Shown here: in pieces, positions 57,860 through 64,000 of the stretch | How positions within the stretch are numbered: the stretch's first letter is position 1 | How the letters are laid out: the number at the start of each line of letters is the position of its first letter | Source of the DNA: DATMNI01 sp963817515 | GTDB lineage: Bacteria; Acidobacteriota; Terriglobia; Bryobacterales; Bryobacteraceae | Assembly (NCBI GenBank): GCA_963817515.1 | Contig: CAWFPJ010000014.1 | Coordinates: 62,001 to 126,000, forward strand | Direction: 5' to 3' | Length of the DNA: 64,000 nt | Position numbers and translations under genes: made by a program | Notes under the pieces: generated by a model | Seen by the model: only the letters and a program-made list of their open reading frames with translations | Database searches by the model: none | Told to the model about the DNA's origin: nothing

Positions 57860-59152
57860 TTACCGCGATGGTGGCGGCGCCATGATTACGGGCTCCGCGG
57901 CAGGCCCGCCCGACAACTGCTGTTCCACAATCAGCTGCCGTGCTCCCTGGCGGATTAGCGGGAGCCACTTCCAGAACAGGGCGGCCGCGATGATCGAAAT
58001 CAAGCCGCCGGCGGCAACCGTCTTCGGGGCGCCAATGCGGCCGGCGGCAGTGCCCGCCAGCAGTGAGCCGATCGGCGCCATTCCCATCAGCATCATTGAG
58101 TAGAGTGAGATCACACGCCCCCGCAGCCGGTCCGGAACCATGCTCTGGATCAGCGTATTGGAAGAGCCCATCTGGATCATCAGCGAGAATCCGACCGGAA
58201 CCAGCAGCGCGGCTGAAAGCCAGAAGTTTCGCGACCACGCGAAGGCGGCCAGCGATACGCCGAAAGTCGTGGCGGCAATGGCCACCCAGACCCCCAGGCC
58301 CTTGAGGCTCCGCCGGCTCGCCAGGAGTAAGGCGCCGGCCAGTGCGCCGATTCCCGAAGCGCCCATCAGCCACCCCATCGCTGCCGCGCCGCCATGCAGA
58401 ATGCGGTCGGCGAAAATCGGCATCAGCACGGTGGAAGGCATCGCCGTCAGGCTGGCGACACCCACCAGAATCAGCAGCGCGTGCACCGGCGGATGTTTCC
58501 AGACCCATCGGAAGCCTTCCACTATGTGCGATATGGGCGAGCCCGGATGTTCCACTGGCTCATGCCGCGAAACACGCATCATGAAGAGACCCACCAGCAC
58601 CGCGATATAACTGACCGCGTTGGCGAAGAAACACCAGCCTTCCCCGATGCTGGCTACCAGGACGCCCGCGATGGCCGGTCCGATCATGCGCGACGCATTG
58701 AACATCGAGGAATTCAGCGCGATCGCATTCATGAGGTCGGCGCGCTCCACCATGTCCACAAACAGCGACTGGCGCGCGGGGATGTCAAAAGCGTTCACCA
58801 CTCCCAGCAGCGCGGACAACACAAAGATGTGCCCGATGCGGATTCTGCCGCTCAGCGTGAGGGCCGCCAGCACGAAAGCCAGCAGCATAGAGGTGGCCTG
58901 GGTGGCGATCACCACGCGGTGGCGGCTGTAGCGGTCGGCCACTGTGCCGGCCAGCGGCGAGAGCAGGAAAATGGGGATCTGGCTTGAGAAACCCACGGCG
59001 CCCAACAGTATCGATGACCCGGTGAGCCGGTAAACCAGCCAGGATTGCGCCACGTTCTGCATCCATGTGCCCACCAGCGAGATCAACTGGCCCCCGGCGA
59101 AGAGCTGGAAATTGCGATACTGGAGCGCACGCAGGGTGGCGGGAAGCTTCAT
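57860..59152 (-). CDS. MFS exporter (EntS/MFS_3-like)
   Basis: 430 residues with 12 predicted helices. RNFQLFAGGQLISLVGTWMQNVAQSWLVY (in parts) and the loop DRYSRHRVV are typical of the EntS-like MFS_3 branch; a second DRLRGRV lies in the middle loop of the C-terminal half. This branch exports siderophores, macrolides or unknown compounds; the cargo is not readable. ATG 59152 fits the helix-1 position and the -10 box at 59167-59162. Confidence 0.88.
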   Translation of the reverse strand: MKLPATLRALQYRNFQLFAGGQLISLVGTWMQNVAQSWLVYRLTGSSILLGAVGFSSQIPIFLLSPLAGTVADRYSRHRVVIATQATSMLLAFVLAALTLSGRIRIGHIFVLSALLGVVNAFDIPARQSLFVDMVERADLMNAIALNSSMFNASRMIGPAIAGVLVASIGEGWCFFANAVSYIAVLVGLFMMRVSRHEPVEHPGSPISHIVEGFRWVWKHPPVHALLILVGVASLTAMPSTVLMPIFADRILHGGAAAMGWLMGASGIGALAGALLLASRRSLKGLGVWVAIAATTFGVSLAAFAWSRNFWLSAALLVPVGFSLMIQMGSSNTLIQSMVPDRLRGRVISLYSMMLMGMAPIGSLLAGTAAGRIGAPKTVAAGGLISIIAAALFWKWLPLIRQGARQLIVEQQLSGGPAAEPVIMAPPPSR

Positions 59153-59161
59153 GCTGCTTTC

Positions 59162-59167
59162 ATTGTA
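59162..59167 (-). promoter_or_regulatory. Candidate -10 box (TACAAT) of the MFS exporter
   Basis: Minus-strand TACAAT ends 9 bases before ATG 59152; no -35 match 17-18 bases upstream and no Shine-Dalgarno. Confidence 0.35.
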
Positions 59168-59319
59168 AGAGACGCCGTGCGAAGCGTCGGGCATGATTGC
59201 CAGGCATGGCAGGCGATGACCCCCAACTCGGCCGATTTGCGCGGGCGGACCATTCCGGGGGAGAATTGTTATGTCCCACCCATTGCTTCGTCCTGAAGAA
59301 GCATGTCCGAAAGGAACGA

Positions 59320-61227
59320 ATGGCGCGAATCCTCGATGGTATCGATTCTCCCGATCACGTAAAACAACTTACCTTGCCCGAGCTCCAAAAGCTGGCCGCG
59401 GAGATACGCGATGAGCTGGTAGCCGTCCTCGCCAATACCGGCGGCCACCTGGGCCCTAACCTGGGCGTGGTGGAGCTGACTATCGCCATGCATTACGTGT
59501 TTCGCACGCCGCAGGACCACTTCCTGTTCGACGTGAGCCATCAGGCCTACGTGCACAAGCTGCTGACCGGCCGCCGCGAGCGGTTCAACACGATTCGCAC
59601 TCCCGGCGGGCTGAACGGATTCATGCTGCGCACCGAAAGCCCGCACGATTGTTACGGAGCGGGGCACGCCGGCACCGCTCTTTCGGCCGCGCTCGGTATG
59701 GCTGTGGCGCGCGACAGGGCGCAAGGCAAGGAACATATTGTGGCCGTGGCGGGGGACGCCGCGTTTACTTGCGGGATTACTTACGAAGCCCTGAACAACA
59801 TCGCGCACCATACCAAACGAATGCTGGTGGTCCTGAACGACAACGAATGGTCCATCGACAAGAATGTAGGCGCCATCGCCAGCTATCTCAACAGCATCGT
59901 CACCAGCCCGCGATATGACTACCTGCATGAGCGCGCCGGAAAGTTCGTGGAAAAACTGGGTGGCAAGACGGCGCTGCTCCTGGCCCGCCGGGCCGAAGAA
60001 GTTGCCAAGAGCATTCTATTGCCCAGCGTGATCTTTGAGGAGCTGGGGCTCAAGTATTTCGGACCCATTGACGGGCACGACATTTCCACCCTGATCAAGA
60101 CTTTCGAGTTTCTCAAGAAGCAGGAGCGGCCCGTATTGCTGCACGTTCTCACCCAAAAAGGGAAGGGCTTCGAACCGGCCATACAGAAGCAGAAGAAGTT
60201 TCACGGCCTTGGCCCGTACGATCCGGAGACCGGTGAGACCAAGCCTCTCAGCCGGCGGACTTACTCCGAGGTGTTCGCCGACACCATGGTGAAACTCGCC
60301 AACGTCAACCCGAAAGTGGTCGCCATCACCGCGGCCATGCCCAATGGCACGGGCCTGGACCGGTTCCAGCCGCACCATCCGGACAAGTACTTCGACGTCG
60401 GGATTGCCGAGGAGCATGCGGTGCTGTTCGCCGCCGGCATGGCCACCAAGGGCTTCAAGCCGTTCTGCGCCATTTACTCCACGTTCCTGCAGCGTGCCTT
60501 CGACCCCATTGTGCACGACGTCTGTTTGCAGAATCTGCCCGTGGTCTTCTGCATGGACCGCGGGGGACTTTCTCCCGACGATGGGCCCACGCATCACGGC
60601 CTCTTCGACATCAGCTACCTGCGCGGCATCCCCAACCTGGTCCACATGGTGCCGAAAGACGAAGACGAGCTGGCCGATATGCTGTTCACGGCGATGCAGT
60701 GGGATGGCCCCATTGCGGTGCGCTATCCGCGCGGCGTGGGGCCCGGCACGCCGGTCAAGGATGTGCCCATGGTGATTCCGATCGGCAAGGCCGAGCTGCT
60801 GCAAAACAGCGATCATGATCAGGTGGCCATCTTTGCCCTGGGGGCGCTGGTGCCGATGGCGGAAGAGATCGCCCGCAAAATTGAAGGCGCCGGTTCCTCG
60901 GCCGCGGTGATCAATGCGCGGTTCACCAAGCCGATGGACGTAGAGATGCTAGAGTTCTACGCGCGCAGCGTGGATGTGATCCTCACGCTGGAAGACCACG
61001 TCCTGCGCGGCGGCTTCGGCAGCGTGGTGCTCGAAGAACTGAACAACCTGGGCATTGCCACACCGGTAGTCCGGATCGGCTGGCCGGATCAGTTCATCGA
61101 GCACGGCCGTCTGGAGGCGTTGCGAGCCAAGTACGGTATCACCGTGGAAGCAGCAATGGAGAAGCTGCGGCCTTATCTGAAAGCCAGGGAGCCGAAAGAG
61201 CTTACCGCGGAGACGCAGAGACGCTGA
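59320..61227 (+). CDS. dxs: 1-deoxy-D-xylulose-5-phosphate synthase
   Basis: 635 residues. First enzyme of the MEP isoprenoid pathway, condensing pyruvate and glyceraldehyde 3-phosphate with ThDP. N-terminal GGHLGPNLGVVELTIAMHYVF (in part) and DVSHQAYVHKLLTGR are typical. The ThDP motif reads GDAAFTCGITYEALNNI, with GDA in place of the usual GDG. Catalytic Glu364/365 is in GIAEEHAVLFAAGMA; MDRGGLSPDDGPTHHGLFDI is the pyrimidine domain block. AAGGA stands 4 bases before ATG 59320. The last nine residues come from an inverted-repeat element overlapping the stop. Confidence 0.93.
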   Translation: MARILDGIDSPDHVKQLTLPELQKLAAEIRDELVAVLANTGGHLGPNLGVVELTIAMHYVFRTPQDHFLFDVSHQAYVHKLLTGRRERFNTIRTPGGLNGFMLRTESPHDCYGAGHAGTALSAALGMAVARDRAQGKEHIVAVAGDAAFTCGITYEALNNIAHHTKRMLVVLNDNEWSIDKNVGAIASYLNSIVTSPRYDYLHERAGKFVEKLGGKTALLLARRAEEVAKSILLPSVIFEELGLKYFGPIDGHDISTLIKTFEFLKKQERPVLLHVLTQKGKGFEPAIQKQKKFHGLGPYDPETGETKPLSRRTYSEVFADTMVKLANVNPKVVAITAAMPNGTGLDRFQPHHPDKYFDVGIAEEHAVLFAAGMATKGFKPFCAIYSTFLQRAFDPIVHDVCLQNLPVVFCMDRGGLSPDDGPTHHGLFDISYLRGIPNLVHMVPKDEDELADMLFTAMQWDGPIAVRYPRGVGPGTPVKDVPMVIPIGKAELLQNSDHDQVAIFALGALVPMAEEIARKIEGAGSSAAVINARFTKPMDVEMLEFYARSVDVILTLEDHVLRGGFGSVVLEELNNLGIATPVVRIGWPDQFIEHGRLEALRAKYGITVEAAMEKLRPYLKAREPKELTAETQRR

Positions 61228-61296
61228 GACAAACGCCGAGAGCCACGCAATCTCAAAATTCGTCTCTGCGTTTTGCTCAGCGTCTCTGCGGTGAAG
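61201..61296. repeat. Dispersed inverted-repeat element, copy B (overlaps the dxs stop)
   Basis: Ends CTTACCGCGGAGACGC and GCGTCTCTGCGGTGAAG are inverted repeats, as in copy A (19645-19743). The left end supplies the dxs C-terminal residues LTAETQRR and its stop. It lies between convergent dxs and pyrF, where it might also stop transcription. Confidence 0.65.
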
Positions 61297-61310
61297 AACC
61301 CCCACCCAAT

Positions 61311-62009
61311 TTACGCAACTGCTATTTCCATCAAGATCCGCCCAACTTCCGCGGCCGGGTCGGCAGCGCGCGTGATCTGCCGGCCGATCACCAGGTAGTC
61401 GGCGCCATCGCGGATGGCTTGGGCTGGAGTAGCCACGCGCTTCTGATCGCCCGCGTCCACGCCCGCGGAACGGACTCCCGGCGTCACCACGATAGTTTGG
61501 GGGCCCACGATCCGGCGCACGGCGGCCGCTTCAAGCGGTGATGCTACTATGCCATCCACGCCGCATTCGACAGCTTTGCGGGCGCGGCGCTCCACCAGGC
61601 TGGCAATCGTCCCCTCGTAATTCAGATCGTCCAGATCCTCCGAACCGAAGCTGGTGAGCACCGTCACACCCAGGATCTGTAGCTTTGAGTTCTTCTTTCC
61701 TTCAACGGCGGCGCGCATCACGGAGCCAACCGCATGCACGGTAAGGAAGCGGACGCCCGTTGCGGCCACCTGGGCCACGGCGCGCTTCACGGTTTCCGGG
61801 ATGTCGTAGAGCTTGAGATCGAGGAAGACCTGCTTGCCTTCACCTGTCAGCTCACGCACGAATTCCATGCCGGCCGCGGCGTAAAGCTCCATGCCGACCT
61901 TATAGAAGTTGACGCGGCTGCCCAGGCGGCCGACCAGCGCGCGGGCCTCTTCGGCCGATTCGACGTCAAGGGCCACGATGATGGGGTTGTGGATGGCTTT
62001 GGGTGTCAT
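61311..62009 (-). CDS. pyrF: Orotidine 5'-phosphate decarboxylase
   Basis: 232 residues. Last step of UMP synthesis. The catalytic Asp-Lys-x-x-Asp is Asp64, Lys66 and Asp69 in FLDLKLYDIPETV; IIVALDVESAEEA opens the barrel and VVTPGVRSAGVDAGDQKRVATP (in part) is the phosphate loop. Normal length for the bacterial group I enzyme. It follows selD by 17 bases on the same strand. Confidence 0.94.
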   Translation of the reverse strand: MTPKAIHNPIIVALDVESAEEARALVGRLGSRVNFYKVGMELYAAAGMEFVRELTGEGKQVFLDLKLYDIPETVKRAVAQVAATGVRFLTVHAVGSVMRAAVEGKKNSKLQILGVTVLTSFGSEDLDDLNYEGTIASLVERRARKAVECGVDGIVASPLEAAAVRRIVGPQTIVVTPGVRSAGVDAGDQKRVATPAQAIRDGADYLVIGRQITRAADPAAEVGRILMEIAVA

Positions 62010-62026
62010 GCGTTGAATCAGTGCGT

Positions 62027-63076
62027 TTACACCAGGCGAATAGGCTTCTGCCCGCGCGGCAGCACGCGCCCGATGCGATATGCGCCTTCAAAAGTGCGCT
62101 CAAGCGCGGCGGCTTCACCTTCGGACAGCGTGATCAGCAGCCCGCCGGAAGTCTGCGGATCGTAGAGCAGGTCTTCCACTTCGCGCGGCAGTTCGCGCTC
62201 GGTTTCCACCACGCAGGACGCGAATTCGCGGTTGTTGTGCAGGCCGCCGGAAAGCGCTCCCTGGCGCGCGTATTCCAATGCTCCGGGCAGGAAGCGCACT
62301 TGGTCCACGGCGATCTCAAGTGTGACATTGCTTGCCAGCGCCATTTCGCGCCCGTGCCCCATCAGCCCAAAACCGCTCACGTCCGTGCAGCCGTGGACGT
62401 CGTACTGCAGCATGGCTTCGCAGGTGCGGCGGTTAAGGGTGAGCATCGACTGAATGGACTCGCTCACGTGCTCTTCGGAGGCAATGCCGCGCTTGAGGGC
62501 AGTCGAGATGACGCCCGTGCCCAGCCGCTTCGTAAAGACCAGTGCGTCTCCGGGGACCGCGCCGGCATTGGCTTTGATCCGCGCCGGGTGAATGGTGCCG
62601 GTGACGGCGTACCCGAACTTGATTTCGTCGTCGGCCACGCTGTGCCCACCCAGAATAGAACAGCCGGCCTCGCGCATCTTGTCGGCGCCGCCCGTAAGGA
62701 TTTGAGTCAGATCGTCGATCTCCTGCTTCGGAGGCCAGGCCAGAATCGAGAGCGAGGAGATGGGGCGGCCGCCCATGGCATAGACGTCGCTCAGCGCATT
62801 AGCGGCGGCGATGGCGCCAAAGGTATAAGGATCGTCGACGACGGGGGTGAAGAAGTCCACCGTCTGCACCAGCGCCAGCTCCGGCGTCAGTTTGTACACG
62901 CCCGCATCGTCGGCAGTGTCAAACCCCACCAGAACATTCTCGTTGGCCCATCGGGGCACCGTTGCCAGCACTCGGTCCAATATTTTTGGACTCAGCTTGG
63001 ATGCGCAGCCGCCGGCTTTTACGTGCGCTGTTAACTTGCGCAGCTGAGTGGTTTGGAATTCGGTAGTGTCGTCCAT
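62027..63076 (-). CDS. selD: Selenophosphate synthetase SelD (Cys form)
   Basis: 349 residues. Makes selenophosphate from selenide and ATP for selenocysteine or selenouridine. The active-site pair is Cys24 and Lys27 in KAGGCASKLSP; many homologues have Sec at this Cys. TADDAGVYKL, VDFFTPVVDDPY and the GGHSVADDEIKFGYAVTG block (in part) complete the PurM-like fold. No selA, selB or selenoprotein gene is in the window. GAAGGG stands 6 bases before ATG 63076. Its -10 candidate overlaps that of the divergent gene at 63102. Confidence 0.93.
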   Translation of the reverse strand: MDDTTEFQTTQLRKLTAHVKAGGCASKLSPKILDRVLATVPRWANENVLVGFDTADDAGVYKLTPELALVQTVDFFTPVVDDPYTFGAIAAANALSDVYAMGGRPISSLSILAWPPKQEIDDLTQILTGGADKMREAGCSILGGHSVADDEIKFGYAVTGTIHPARIKANAGAVPGDALVFTKRLGTGVISTALKRGIASEEHVSESIQSMLTLNRRTCEAMLQYDVHGCTDVSGFGLMGHGREMALASNVTLEIAVDQVRFLPGALEYARQGALSGGLHNNREFASCVVETERELPREVEDLLYDPQTSGGLLITLSEGEAAALERTFEGAYRIGRVLPRGQKPIRLV

Positions 63077-63089
63077 GCTAACCCTTCAC

Positions 63090-63095
63090 TATAAT
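63090..63095 (+). promoter_or_regulatory. Candidate -10 box (TATAAT) of the C45-like gene; overlaps a minus-strand TATAGT for selD
   Basis: TATAAT ends 6 bases before ATG 63102 with AACGGG between. On the minus strand TATAGT occupies 63093-63088, so both divergent genes would be read from boxes that share bases. Confidence 0.45.
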
Positions 63096-63101
63096 AACGG
63101 G

Positions 63102-64000
63102 ATGAGACCCACGCCCGTTTTGTCCGCCCTCCTGTTTGTGGGATTGGCGATTACGCTGGTTTCCCGCGAGCCCCAAGCCGACCCGCGCCTGAAAAAAGCC
63201 TCGCGCTCCAATGACCACAACGGTTGGGTGCAGGTGCACCTGGAAGGCAAGCCTGGCGAGATCGGTTTCCAGCATGGTTACCTCCTGGCGCCGGAGATCC
63301 AGGACACCTTCAAAGCCATTTCCGTGGAGGTTGCGCACGACGAGAAGAAGGACTGGGCGTTCTTTCGAAAAGCTGCGCAGGATGTATTCTGGCCGCATGT
63401 GGAGCAGGAATATCGCGAAGAGCTGACCGGTATTGTGGAAGGCCTCAAGGCGCACGGCGTGAAGCTGGACATCTGGGACGTGGTGGCGCTGAACGCGTGG
63501 CTTGAGCTGCCGTATTACGACAAGTGGAAGGATGCCGGAACTCCGGCCGCGACCGGTGGTCTTGCTCAAAATTCCGGGGCTCGAGGCGCGGCTGGTCCGG
63601 GCGATCATTGCAGCGCGTTCGTGGCCACGGGCAGCTATACCAAAGACGGGCGCGTCGTAATCGGGCACAACAGCTGGACCAGCTACTCATCGGGCGAGCG
63701 GTGGAACATCATTTTCGACATCGTGCCGGCAAACGGCAGCCATATCCTGATGGACGGGATGCCGGGTCTGATTCACAGCGGCGACGATTTTGGGGTGAAC
63801 GCCGCCGGAATGATTATCGTCGAGACCACCATCAGCGGGTTCAGCGGGTTCGATCCGAACGGCGTGCCGGAGTTTGTGCGTGCGCGGAAAGCCATGCAGT
63901 ACGCGGCGTCGATCGACGATTTCGCGCGGATTATGAAGGACGGCAACAGCGGCGGATATGCCAATAACTGGCTGGTGGCGGATCGCAAGAACAATGAGAT
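63102..64000 (+). CDS. Exported C45/phospholipase B-like N-terminal nucleophile hydrolase (3' end outside window)
   Basis: 299 residues are visible and the frame runs off the window. A signal or anchor (about 3-20, LSALLFVGLAITLV) is followed by a pro-region and then Cys170 in GDHCSAFVATG, the expected new N-terminal nucleophile after self-cleavage. IGHNSWTSYSSGERWN and GMPGLIHSGDDFGVNAAGMIIVETT (in parts) fit phospholipase B-like and C45 acyltransferase families, which cleave amide or ester bonds in lipids, peptides or lactam-type compounds. The substrate is unknown. It is not joined to selD functionally as far as can be seen. Confidence 0.75.
   Translation, partial: MRPTPVLSALLFVGLAITLVSREPQADPRLKKASRSNDHNGWVQVHLEGKPGEIGFQHGYLLAPEIQDTFKAISVEVAHDEKKDWAFFRKAAQDVFWPHVEQEYREELTGIVEGLKAHGVKLDIWDVVALNAWLELPYYDKWKDAGTPAATGGLAQNSGARGAAGPGDHCSAFVATGSYTKDGRVVIGHNSWTSYSSGERWNIIFDIVPANGSHILMDGMPGLIHSGDDFGVNAAGMIIVETTISGFSGFDPNGVPEFVRARKAMQYAASIDDFARIMKDGNSGGYANNWLVADRKNNE

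Noticed and set aside
1..64000. tRNA, rRNA, CRISPR array, prophage or biosynthetic cluster
   Set aside because: I looked for T-loop motifs, rRNA-like tracts, regular spacers, phage structural genes and large modular synthases and found none.

Overview
The window is a GC-rich, gene-dense chromosomal segment from a Gram-negative bacterium with lipid A and heptose (LPS) genes. It most probably comes from the Acidobacteriota, near Bryobacterales/Solibacter. The best pointers are a secreted beta-propeller protein with a TIGR03437-type C-terminal module (38142-39863), which is typical of Solibacter-like genomes, together with a PEP-CTERM protein, many acidobacterial-looking hypotheticals and several dispersed palindromic repeats. 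It is ordinary core chromosome plus one insertion sequence; I see no prophage, CRISPR array, rRNA or tRNA.

Layout. 1-368 holds the start of an M20 peptidase on the minus strand. 367-4427 is an envelope operon: fabZ, lpxA, lpxI, a Gfo/Idh oxidoreductase and a TonB-like protein. 4459-7538 (minus) holds a fused anthranilate synthase (TrpEG), a small alpha/beta hydrolase and a short coiled-coil protein. 7608-11699 has a HAD phosphatase, an MsbA-like ABC exporter and a GH88 hydrolase. 11706-21504 (minus) is a nine-gene complex I cluster, nuoC-D-I-J-K-L-M-N-H, without nuoA, B, E, F or G. 21689-28577 holds a radical SAM protein, a Tat-exported aminotransferase, a GT39-like membrane protein, a fused glycosyltransferase/methyltransferase and the ADP-heptose genes rfaE1 and gmhB. 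28649-30549 is hslVU. 30598-36614 has an AraC regulator, an ankyrin protein, panB-panC-coaX, a frameshifted aroB and ubiE/menG. 36871-38032 is an insertion sequence, followed by the TIGR03437 protein and a 743-bp gene-poor gap. 40607-46558 has DUF2103, pcm, an NAD-type isocitrate dehydrogenase, a hipA-hipB pair and a GH42 beta-galactosidase. 46592-52607 (minus) has an NtrY/NtrX two-component system with a DUF4390 protein, a small Omp85 protein, an RRM protein and a PEP-CTERM protein. 52743-64000 has an acyl-CoA ligase, an enoyl-CoA hydratase, PPK2, Maf, a DinB-like protein, an MFS exporter, dxs, pyrF, selD and a C45/phospholipase-B-like enzyme cut by the window end.

The most interesting points are: (i) NuoL carries a 48-residue insert containing 24 histidines between its first two membrane helices; (ii) about a dozen first genes of transcription units have a TANNNT -10 box ending only 5-10 bases before the start codon and no Shine-Dalgarno sequence, which suggests widespread leaderless transcription; (iii) the HipA protein has Ala where the catalytic Asp should be, and the hipA/hipB overlap is a 12-bp tandem repeat translated in two frames; (iv) dispersed palindromes have become the 3' coding ends of nuoM and dxs.

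Limits: all calls come from reading motifs and translations by eye. Family names rest on recognised motifs, and no database search was possible.
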